This document shows positions 8,891 through 17,081 of a stretch of DNA of 36,230 nucleotides, one piece after another. The notes under the pieces are model-generated. The model searched no databases and had not been told where the DNA came from. It saw nothing but the letters and a program-made list of their open reading frames with translations. Location of the stretch: the NCBI GenBank assembly GCA_944322925.1, contig CALUQM010000023.1, positions 1 through 36,230 on the forward strand, read 5' to 3'. This stretch comes from an uncultured Bacteroidales bacterium (GTDB taxonomy: Bacteria > Bacteroidota > Bacteroidia > Bacteroidales > UBA932). The position numbers were made by a program, and so were the translations under genes. Numbering within the stretch: the first letter of the stretch is position 1; each line of letters starts with the position of its first letter.

Positions 8891-11800
8891 TTAGAAAGTG
8901 ACTGACAGGCCTCCTGTTACCGCAGAATATACCGGATAATTGTTGATGCCGGCATTCGGGAGTTCAGGGTCGAGATTCTTCTCCGCTCCGAGGACAAGAA
9001 GATTCGTACCTCTTGCGAAAAGACGGAGCTTCTTGCACCAGCTTTCGGCAAAAGTGAATGTATAGCTGAGTTCCACATCCTTGAGTCTGAAGAAAGAGGC
9101 GTTCTGAAGCCAGAAAGTGGAATTGACGAAATTGTTGGTCCCCTCGGTAGTGGTCAGTCTCGGATATGAGCCGTCAGGGTTGTTGACAGGATGCCAACGG
9201 TCGAGCACGACTTCCGAGTATTTGCCTTCTCCCTTGACCCAGTAATAGGAGTTGTTCATCCAGACATCGGCCCCGAGCTGTGCAGTCCCCTGCAGATAAA
9301 GCTGCCAGCCCCTGTACTGAAGAGTGACATCGATTCCGCCTGAAAGCCTCGGATATGTGTTCCCGACCATCCTTTGGTCTCTCTCGTCGACTGCTCCGTC
9401 ATTGTTCAGGTCCGCGTATGCGATATCGCCTTCCTGATAAGAACCGAGGTACTGGGGTTTGCTGCCTTCCAGAGCCACGTCCTTGCCGAAAAGGCCGAGA
9501 GCCTCATAGCCGAACATGGCATCCGTAGGTTTTCCGACATTCCTGCGGTATTCTTCCGGATATGCGATCTCATTCCATTCGAGAAGTCTGTTCCTGGACC
9601 ATATCGCATTGAGTCCTATCCTGTAGGAAAAATCTCCGGACTTGTCCGCCCACCAGATATTGAAGTCGACTCCATGATTCCTTACGGCACCGAGATTCTG
9701 ATACGTAAAGAAGTCTCCTACTACGTTCGAGAACAGGACATCGCCGCGGTTTATGATATTGTCTCTGAGTTCGTTGAAATACTCGAGATTGAATCCGAGC
9801 CTGTTTCCAAGGAAGACTCCTTCCGCTCCGGCACTGAATTCAGTGGAAGTCTCCCATTCGAGGTCAGGATCTCCGATACGTACCAGGTCGGTAGTATGGT
9901 TGTGCGTATTGGTAGTGTTCCTTTCTCCGAGCTTGATGGAAGTGCCGTCTTTCCATTTGGTCTGATAAAGCATGAAATCCGTAGCTCCGTCATAGCCGAG
10001 ACGGCCGAAAGTCGCTTTCAGCTTTAGGAAGTTGACATCCGGATTACCTTTCAGGAAACTCTCGTTGGAGATTATCCAGCCTATGCCGACAGCATCGGAC
10101 AGGAAATATCTGTTCGGGGAAGCGAACCTGTTGCTGCCCATGAGAGCAAGCGTGCCTTCGACAACATACCTGCTGTCGTATGAGTATTTAAGCCTCAGCG
10201 TCGTGTTGTTGTTCTTTATGTCCTGGTTGTCACCGGAAACTTCATCCTTGTACCAGCTGTATGCCAGATGTGCGGCTACATCGTTTTTTCCAAAACGGTT
10301 CTGGTATGAAATGTTGCCCTTATAACCGAGAGTCTGTTTCGTGGAAGTTCCTGTACGCTCCTGGTCGGACTGCAGATCGATGTTCTGCATCTGGGTGAAT
10401 ACGGGACTGTCGTAGTTCGTACTGGTCAAGGCGTATGTAGGATAGACATTCGTCTGGGCCTGATTGAATGAATTGTAATTGTCGAACATGATCATGGCCC
10501 CTGCCGTAAGTCCCTTTACATACCTGTTCAGGTCCAGATTAAGTCCGAGATTCGTCTGGCTCGTGATATAGCGCTCCTGGGCGAAGCCGCCGTAAACGAC
10601 GTCTGCGTACAGATTCGTTTTCTGACGGATACTGGTTCCGAAAAACGGAGTGCCGTCCTCGTTCGGAGCAAGCCCAAGTACGTCAGGAGATATCATCAGA
10701 GGATATTCGTTCGGACGGAGCGATGATATGCCCTGCATCACGGCCTGGTTGTTCTGGGTGCCGAGCTTGCGGATTTCGAGTCTTGCGGCTACGTCGGCGA
10801 CGACGCTCAGATAATCCGTCACCTTGATATCGAGGTTTCCCCTGATGTTCAGCCGGTTCAGATCAGGCATTTCTCCGAGAGCCTCGAAGCCGCTGCCTCC
10901 TATATAGCCCGCAACGAGCGAATAGCGGATGCGGTCATTTCCGCCCACCATATCCACGGTGGCCTTCCTGTAAAGGCTCGCCTTGTTGAGGAACAGGTCA
11001 TACCAGTCAGTATCCGGGAAAAACACGTCATTGGGACCGAGCGAATTCCTGTATCCGTCGAGCTGCTCCCCGGTATATCTCGGAGCAAGTCCGTCATTCG
11101 CCCTCGCTTCATTGTACAATGTGGCATAGTCGTACGAATTCAGGTATTTCGGAAGGCGTCCGGTCAGATAGGCCCCGCTTTCGAGTGTCGCCCTTACGAC
11201 CCTCTTGTTCGGTTCCCCCCTCCTTGTCGTTATCACTATAACTCCGTTCGTTGCACGCGAGCCGTAGAGAATCTTGGCCGTAGCGTCTTTCATAACCTCG
11301 ATCTTTTCCACCTCTTCTGGAAGAATGTCGTCCATGCCTCTTTCAAGACCGTCGATTATTACGATCGGGGCATTGTCGCTGTTGCGGTGAAGACCTCTTA
11401 CCGTAAAGGAGGATGAATTGTTGCCGAGACCGTTTACGGATGACTGTACCACAAGGCCCGGGATTCTGCCCTGAAGCATGTTCGACAGCATCAGATCAGG
11501 ATATGCCTCGATATCCCTGCCGCTGACCGACGCTATGGAACTTACTGTCCCCGTCTTCGTATCCTGACCTCCGTCCGGACGGGTAATTGCGAACCGCCTG
11601 TCGGCAAACATGTCCGCTTCTTTCATTCTGACGACCTTGGGAAGGCCTGCAGAAGACATGTATATCACCACGTCCTCATAACCGGGAGCCTCTATCAGAA
11701 CGACGCCGTTGTTTTTCACTCTGGCCGAAACCCGGCCGTTGTCATCTGCAAAGTAAGATATGGCCCCCTCATCGGAAATCAGCTGTGCATCCTTGACAGG

Positions 11801-11950
11801 ATTTCCGGTTTCACTGCTGACGATCACTGTCTCCGCATTGACATATACAGGCTTTTTGGTTTTTTTCCCGCCCTGTCCGTATGCAGGAGACATCAGCCCT
11901 ATCAGAAAGAGCGCCACCAGCAATCTCGTATATATAGTCTTGTTTTTCAT
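8891..11950 (-). CDS. SusC/RagA-like TonB-dependent outer-membrane transporter (second pair)
   Basis: 1019 residues from MKNKTIYTRLL, chosen because it gives a clean signal peptide ending at PAYGQG. An upstream in-frame Met at 11977 would overlap the preceding SusD gene. An N-terminal carboxypeptidase-like regulatory domain (about 30-110) is followed by a plug domain with LQGRIPGLVVQ, FTVRGLHR, IVIIDGLERG, VEKIEVMKDATA and YGSRATNGVIVITT. The barrel carries a Ca-binding-like DLNNDGAVDERD loop and ends GGLSVTF. The usual TonB-box/linker string (VVVGYG) is missing; a divergent FADRRFAITRPDG stretch sits there instead. It is encoded 20 bp after the first SusD gene. Confidence 0.93.
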   Translation of the reverse strand: MKNKTIYTRLLVALFLIGLMSPAYGQGGKKTKKPVYVNAETVIVSSETGNPVKDAQLISDEGAISYFADDNGRVSARVKNNGVVLIEAPGYEDVVIYMSSAGLPKVVRMKEADMFADRRFAITRPDGGQDTKTGTVSSIASVSGRDIEAYPDLMLSNMLQGRIPGLVVQSSVNGLGNNSSSFTVRGLHRNSDNAPIVIIDGLERGMDDILPEEVEKIEVMKDATAKILYGSRATNGVIVITTRRGEPNKRVVRATLESGAYLTGRLPKYLNSYDYATLYNEARANDGLAPRYTGEQLDGYRNSLGPNDVFFPDTDWYDLFLNKASLYRKATVDMVGGNDRIRYSLVAGYIGGSGFEALGEMPDLNRLNIRGNLDIKVTDYLSVVADVAARLEIRKLGTQNNQAVMQGISSLRPNEYPLMISPDVLGLAPNEDGTPFFGTSIRQKTNLYADVVYGGFAQERYITSQTNLGLNLDLNRYVKGLTAGAMIMFDNYNSFNQAQTNVYPTYALTSTNYDSPVFTQMQNIDLQSDQERTGTSTKQTLGYKGNISYQNRFGKNDVAAHLAYSWYKDEVSGDNQDIKNNNTTLRLKYSYDSRYVVEGTLALMGSNRFASPNRYFLSDAVGIGWIISNESFLKGNPDVNFLKLKATFGRLGYDGATDFMLYQTKWKDGTSIKLGERNTTNTHNHTTDLVRIGDPDLEWETSTEFSAGAEGVFLGNRLGFNLEYFNELRDNIINRGDVLFSNVVGDFFTYQNLGAVRNHGVDFNIWWADKSGDFSYRIGLNAIWSRNRLLEWNEIAYPEEYRRNVGKPTDAMFGYEALGLFGKDVALEGSKPQYLGSYQEGDIAYADLNNDGAVDERDQRMVGNTYPRLSGGIDVTLQYRGWQLYLQGTAQLGADVWMNNSYYWVKGEGKYSEVVLDRWHPVNNPDGSYPRLTTTEGTNNFVNSTFWLQNASFFRLKDVELSYTFTFAESWCKKLRLFARGTNLLVLGAEKNLDPELPNAGINNYPVYSAVTGGLSVTF

Positions 11951-11970
11951 CTTATGAGATTTTAGAAATT

Positions 11971-13863
11971 TTACCATCCGGGATTCTGTGCAAGGTTGTT
12001 CAGCGAAGCTACATCGTTCATCGAGAACGGATACCAGTAATTCCTCATCTGGAAGCCTCTCTGCTCCGGTATCAGGTCCACAATCTCGTATGTGAACTTC
12101 AGAGTGCTCTTGTCTGCCACGTCCTTATGATTCGGGTCCACAGGAGTCGCCCTCATGCCTTTTATCGGATAAGGATCGGCGAATACCTCGTGGGCTATCA
12201 TCCATCTTCTGAGATCCCACCAGCGGTTGTTTTCGAACATAAGTTCTACTCCTCTTTCACGTCTGTATGCTTCCCTGAATTTCTCAGGGTCGCTGTAAAT
12301 GGATGCCGGCATTTCACCTATTCCGGCTCTTTCCCTGACCACATTGATGGCATCGAGGGCAGACATGTCGCAGCCTTCGACTCTGGCGGTAGCCGAACCG
12401 GTCGCTTCGAACGAAGCCTCTGCGAAGTCGAGATAAACCTGCGCGAACCTGATGAATACCGTTATCACCCTGTACTGGCCGAAATTCTTGGTAAAGGAAT
12501 CCGCTCCTTCCCACATGAATTTCTTGCAGGCATAGCCTGTAATTGCCCTGTCATCGGTAGAGGTTGCTGAAGCTACCTGGTCGTAATCGAGTCCGTCTAC
12601 ATAGGATTCATAGTACATCGTCTTTCCGCTGCCGTCCACTCCCCATTTTTCTCCGGGAAGAATGATGTTTACATGGAGCCTCGGATCCCTCCCCTCATAC
12701 GGATTCTGCGGGTCGTAGTTCGCTTCCGGAGCATCTATAGGATAGTAAAGGCCGTCATCGCCTTCCTTTTCGAAAAGGTCCACCATGTTCTGGGTAGGCG
12801 CATTGTAGGCCATGGCATCGTTTCCCGTACCGTCGGCCCATCTGCCAGGAATCCAGAGGCAGCGCATCTGTCTTGTGAATGCTTCACTCTTGTTGTAGGT
12901 CGCTCCCGGAGTATTCTGGGATCTGTTGTACCAGAGATATTCCTCCTGGGTATAAGGAGGAGCCGACCAATAGAAAATATGCTTGTAGTCCGCCCCGTCG
13001 ATAAGGCCGTAGCCGAGCTGCGGATTGGTATTGATATAATTTATCAGATCCCAGGCAGACTTGGCGGCCGTGGCAGCCCTGTTCTTGTCGTAATCCATAA
13101 TCTGGATCGAACTCAGGTCATTCTGCATGAGAGGACTCGCATCATACAGCTGCGCCATTTCCTTCAGGGCCATGGCGGCAATCCTCGTGGCACGGCCTGT
13201 ATTGGAAGCGTCCCAGACATCGGGAAGCATCGAGATGGCGGCCTCGATATCAGTCATCATCCAGTCATGCGAGCCGTGATATGTCTGGCGCGGACGGTCC
13301 TCATCGCCGTCACCCATGAATAGCTTGTCGAAAATCGGCATGCCCCCGTATCTTCTGATAAGATTGAAATAAAACCATGCCCTGAGGAAATGCGCCTGCC
13401 CGAGAATCTCGTTGCGCTGGGTTTCCGTCAGATTGGGCACCTTGTCGATATCCTGGATTACCCTGCTGACGATTCTTATCCCGTGATAGGATTTGTTGAT
13501 GGACGTACCGCTGTAGTTACCGTTGCTCCCTTCGTGATTGCCTATTTCGAAATCGGTTATCGTCTGGGAAAGCCAGTTCCCGGAATTGACAGCCTTGGTA
13601 GGAGTGTAATTGTACAGCGATGCCAGCTCATCGGATATGGCTCCGATATGGCTGCGGCCGTTCTTGTATTTGTCGAACGTATGGAAGTTCTCGAGATAGC
13701 TGTAGGCTTCGTCCATGAAACCCCTGATGGAATTGTAGTCCTTGTAGACATCGTCTTCGCTCAATCCCTGGTCCGGAGACTTGTCGAGGAAGTCTTCGCA
13801 GGATGCAAAGGTCAGGATGGAAAGAAACCCGATTACAAAAAACAGTTTATATATCGATTTCAT
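11971..13863 (-). CDS. SusD/RagB-like glycan-binding lipoprotein (first pair)
   Basis: 630 residues. The signal ends at LTFASC followed by EDFLDKSP, the classic SusD mature start. The core shows ILGQAHFLRAWFYFNLIRRYGG in the TPR region and near the C-terminus REAYRRERGVELMFENNRWWDLRRW (quoted in part: ERGVELMFENNRWWD), then the ending NNLAQNPGW. It lies 12 bp after the first SusC gene and 20 bp before the second SusC gene. It is expected to be anchored in the outer membrane and to cap its SusC partner, binding oligosaccharides for import. It is clearly diverged from the other SusD in this operon, so the two pairs probably bind different fragments of the same glycan, which is an inference. Confidence 0.94.
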   Translation of the reverse strand: MKSIYKLFFVIGFLSILTFASCEDFLDKSPDQGLSEDDVYKDYNSIRGFMDEAYSYLENFHTFDKYKNGRSHIGAISDELASLYNYTPTKAVNSGNWLSQTITDFEIGNHEGSNGNYSGTSINKSYHGIRIVSRVIQDIDKVPNLTETQRNEILGQAHFLRAWFYFNLIRRYGGMPIFDKLFMGDGDEDRPRQTYHGSHDWMMTDIEAAISMLPDVWDASNTGRATRIAAMALKEMAQLYDASPLMQNDLSSIQIMDYDKNRAATAAKSAWDLINYINTNPQLGYGLIDGADYKHIFYWSAPPYTQEEYLWYNRSQNTPGATYNKSEAFTRQMRCLWIPGRWADGTGNDAMAYNAPTQNMVDLFEKEGDDGLYYPIDAPEANYDPQNPYEGRDPRLHVNIILPGEKWGVDGSGKTMYYESYVDGLDYDQVASATSTDDRAITGYACKKFMWEGADSFTKNFGQYRVITVFIRFAQVYLDFAEASFEATGSATARVEGCDMSALDAINVVRERAGIGEMPASIYSDPEKFREAYRRERGVELMFENNRWWDLRRWMIAHEVFADPYPIKGMRATPVDPNHKDVADKSTLKFTYEIVDLIPEQRGFQMRNYWYPFSMNDVASLNNLAQNPGW

Positions 13864-13875
13864 GTTTTTCAGGAT

Positions 13876-16800
13876 TTAAAATGAAAGTCTCACACCGATG
13901 TTGTATCTTTTCACTATCGGATATATCGCGGCTCCGCCGTTCTCAGGGTCACGTCTCGAGTCTACGCCAGAAACAGTGAATAGATTGTTGCCGTTCACAT
14001 ATACCTGACATCCCGACATCCTCATGGCTTTTGTCCATTTTTTCGGCAGCTGGTAGCTCAGTTCGAGATTCTTCAGCCTCAGGTAAGAGTAATCGGTATA
14101 ATTGTACGTGCTTCCTTTCGAATTGTAAGTATTGTCCAGGTGCACCGCTGGCCTTACCACCTCCGTGGCACCAGCATCTTCGACCGTCCACCTGTCGAGA
14201 GTATTTGGCTGCGCCTTTACATTGCCTCTCGGGAAATCGTAGAGGAAATCATTGATATCAGCCTTGTAGACACCGGTAGCCGCATAGAAAAGAGCATTGA
14301 GGGCAAGACCCTTCCAGCTGAACCCTATGGTGAGACCGTAAGTTGTCAGCGGATAGTTCAGATTCTTCACCGGCACGACATCCTTGTCATCTATGACACC
14401 GTCCGCATTGTAATCCATGTAGACAAGGTCTCCGGGCACAAGCTTGTTCTGATTCGTAGCCGATATGGCCGTCTGCGTATAGTTGAAGATATCGTCTATC
14501 GAAGCGAAGTTGCCGGTCGCCAGATACTTGGATGAATACCCGATAGGCTTTCCGGCATCCTTGAGATAATCGTCGAGCTTGTTCGGATCATCCCTGAAGA
14601 CAATACGGTTTTCGCTCGTCGAGAACGTGAATTTGGCGAAATACCTGAATTCCGGACCAATCTTTCCGTTCCACTCGGCTTCAAGGTCGATACCGTGATT
14701 CTTCGTCTTTCCGATATTCACCGAAGGCAGATCGGCTCCCATCCACGGCGCAACAGTCTTTCTTGCCATGAGGATACCGTCTCGTTTCTCGTCGAAAAGG
14801 TCTACAGTGATCCTGAGATTGTGGAAGAGAGTCATTTCGATACCGAGATTCTGCTTCACGGCCGTCTCCCAGGTAGCATTTGGATACGCAAGCGCCCCTT
14901 CCGTATATTTCGGTCCGAAATTCACTGTCTGGTCAAGACCGAACTGGGCATTTCCGCCGGAATCGAAAAGCTGGATATAGTTGAAGCGCGGAGCGCCCTT
15001 GTCGCTTCCGACTTCTCCGTAGGAATAACGGATTTTAAGGTTGTTCAGCCATTTCTTCTTTATTTCCTTCATGAAAGGCTCTTCAGTCACTCTCCAGCCC
15101 ACCGAAAATGAAGGGAAGAAACCGAATCTCTTGCCCGGGGCGAATTTCTCCGAGCCTGTATATGCTGCATTCACCTCCATCAGGTAACGCTCTTTCCAGT
15201 TGTAGGTGACGCGGCCGACCCAGTCTTCCTGATATGAAGGAAAGTCGATGGCAGTACCGGACGTCGAATCCGAAACCGTGCGGTTGAACACTGCAAGAGC
15301 CGTGACATTGTGTCCGCCGCGGAACTCGCGGGCGTAATTCAGGGCCACTTCGTAATACAGCTTTCTGGAATAGCTCTTGAAAATGTCGAATTCCGATCCT
15401 GTAGGCCTGTTTTCTTCCATCTGGTCATCCGGGAATCTGGTCTCGAGTATCATTGGATAGTCGACAGTCCCGTCAGCGTTGATGATCGGGTTGGAATAAT
15501 CGTATTCCCTGTAGTATCTGATCCCGCTGCTCTTCGAGGCATCAGAAGCGGCTACGTCATAGATCATGGCCTTGAATACGTTGGATTCCCTTCTGGACGA
15601 AGTAGTGTATGATACAGTACCTTTGATTGAAAGGCCTTCGGTAATCATGCTCAGGTCCTGTGTGAGGATGATGTCATAGAATCCCTGGAAAGTCTTGTAC
15701 TGCCTCTGTCCCTGCTTGTTCATCGAGAAATAGATGTTGTCTTCTCCCTGAAATCCTGCGCCCCAGGCTCCGTCCGAATACTGGATCGGGAAAGAATTTG
15801 AAGGGGCACGGATAAGAGGCTCGAAAATATACGAGTCGCCTCCGTCGGCGTCACGGAAACCTGGCTGATTCCTGTAGCCCATCTTGCCGGCTATGTTCAC
15901 CGACAGTTTCGTGGTATTGGTGATATTGAAGTCCAGGTTGGATCTCCAGTTGTACCGCTGGTAGTAGAACCGCGGGTCGAACTCGTCCTGTTTCTCGATA
16001 TTGTAGACATCGCCGTCGCGGAGATAGCCTATCGATGCGAAATAAGACATCCTTTCGGTGCCTCCCCTGACATTCAGGTTATAGTTCTGCTGGAAGCCGA
16101 AATCCTTGATCATCTCGTCCCACCAGTCGACCTGGGGGAAATAGTCGTTGTACGGGCCGTAATTCCCCGTCGCGTAAGCGTTTTCCCATGCAGCTATCGT
16201 GGATTCCGGGATAATGCTCGTCCAGTTGTTGTCATTGGCGGCAGCCTCGTTGTACATTTTCATCGCCGTGATATAATCGGCCCATTCATAGTCGACCGTC
16301 GGCTGTTTGAAACCGAAGTTGGCCGAGAAGTTCACTTTCGTCTCCCTGCCTTCGCCTCGTTTTGTGGTAAGGAGTATGACTCCGTTTGCGCCTTTTACGC
16401 CGTACACTGCCGTAGCCGAAGCGTCCTTCAACACGGATATGCTTTCTATTTCATTTATATCCACGTCATTGAAGTCTCGTTCCACCCCGTCTACAAGGAC
16501 AAGAGGCGAGGCGTTCCCCCAGGTTGCCTTTCCGCGGATGAATATGTCCGCCGCGTCATCACCGGGCTTCGAAGAGGAATTTATTGCCACTACTCCCGGC
16601 ATCTGGCCCTGCAGAGCCTCCGATACCATGTTGACGCTTCCTGCCATAAGCAGATCTTCTCCCTTGGCCTGCGTGATGGAACCGACGCTCGATGCCTTCT
16701 TCTGCTGGCCGTATCCCACAACAACGATTTCCTCGAGCACTTCGGAATCGACGCGCATCACAATCCTCAGATCGTCCATTGCCCCGTCTATGGTATAGCT

Positions 16801-17055
16801 TTCATCCCTGTAACCGATGAAAGAGAAAAGCAATGTCGCATTGTCCCTGACATCGATGGAAAACCGTCCGTCGATATCGGTTATGACACCGTTGGTAGTT
16901 CCCTGCTCGCTGACATTGACACCTATCATCGGCTCTCCGAGGGCGTCATCCCAGACCTGCCCCTTCACGGTCACGTTCTGTGCGTATGCCAGACCGGGAC
17001 TTGCCAGGGCAAGTATCAATGAGAGAAATAGCAAATAGAATTTATTTGTTCTCAT
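13876..17055 (-). CDS. SusC/RagA-like TonB-dependent outer-membrane transporter (first pair)
   Basis: 1059 residues. A signal peptide ends at GLAYAQ. Residues about 28-105 are a CarboxypepD_reg-like domain (VKGQVWDDALGEPMIGVNV). A standard TonB-box-like EEIVVVGYGQQKKAS string follows. The plug has ALQGQMPGVVAI, IFIRGKATWGNASPLVLVDG, IESISVLKDASATAVYGVKG and ANGVILLTTKRG. The long barrel includes a YMDYNADGVIDDKD Ca-binding-like loop and ends YNIGVRLSF. It would import oligosaccharides powered by TonB/ExbBD encoded elsewhere. It is the second gene of the operon, 26 bp after the propeller-GH105 gene. Confidence 0.95.
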   Translation of the reverse strand: MRTNKFYLLFLSLILALASPGLAYAQNVTVKGQVWDDALGEPMIGVNVSEQGTTNGVITDIDGRFSIDVRDNATLLFSFIGYRDESYTIDGAMDDLRIVMRVDSEVLEEIVVVGYGQQKKASSVGSITQAKGEDLLMAGSVNMVSEALQGQMPGVVAINSSSKPGDDAADIFIRGKATWGNASPLVLVDGVERDFNDVDINEIESISVLKDASATAVYGVKGANGVILLTTKRGEGRETKVNFSANFGFKQPTVDYEWADYITAMKMYNEAAANDNNWTSIIPESTIAAWENAYATGNYGPYNDYFPQVDWWDEMIKDFGFQQNYNLNVRGGTERMSYFASIGYLRDGDVYNIEKQDEFDPRFYYQRYNWRSNLDFNITNTTKLSVNIAGKMGYRNQPGFRDADGGDSYIFEPLIRAPSNSFPIQYSDGAWGAGFQGEDNIYFSMNKQGQRQYKTFQGFYDIILTQDLSMITEGLSIKGTVSYTTSSRRESNVFKAMIYDVAASDASKSSGIRYYREYDYSNPIINADGTVDYPMILETRFPDDQMEENRPTGSEFDIFKSYSRKLYYEVALNYAREFRGGHNVTALAVFNRTVSDSTSGTAIDFPSYQEDWVGRVTYNWKERYLMEVNAAYTGSEKFAPGKRFGFFPSFSVGWRVTEEPFMKEIKKKWLNNLKIRYSYGEVGSDKGAPRFNYIQLFDSGGNAQFGLDQTVNFGPKYTEGALAYPNATWETAVKQNLGIEMTLFHNLRITVDLFDEKRDGILMARKTVAPWMGADLPSVNIGKTKNHGIDLEAEWNGKIGPEFRYFAKFTFSTSENRIVFRDDPNKLDDYLKDAGKPIGYSSKYLATGNFASIDDIFNYTQTAISATNQNKLVPGDLVYMDYNADGVIDDKDVVPVKNLNYPLTTYGLTIGFSWKGLALNALFYAATGVYKADINDFLYDFPRGNVKAQPNTLDRWTVEDAGATEVVRPAVHLDNTYNSKGSTYNYTDYSYLRLKNLELSYQLPKKWTKAMRMSGCQVYVNGNNLFTVSGVDSRRDPENGGAAIYPIVKRYNIGVRLSF

Positions 17056-17081
17056 AAGCGGTTATTAATTAATATAGTTGG

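Noticed and set aside
13876-17055. The two SusC/SusD pairs as a recent tandem duplication.
   Set aside because: The copies differ throughout, including in the TonB-box region and signal peptides, so a recent duplication is not supported.
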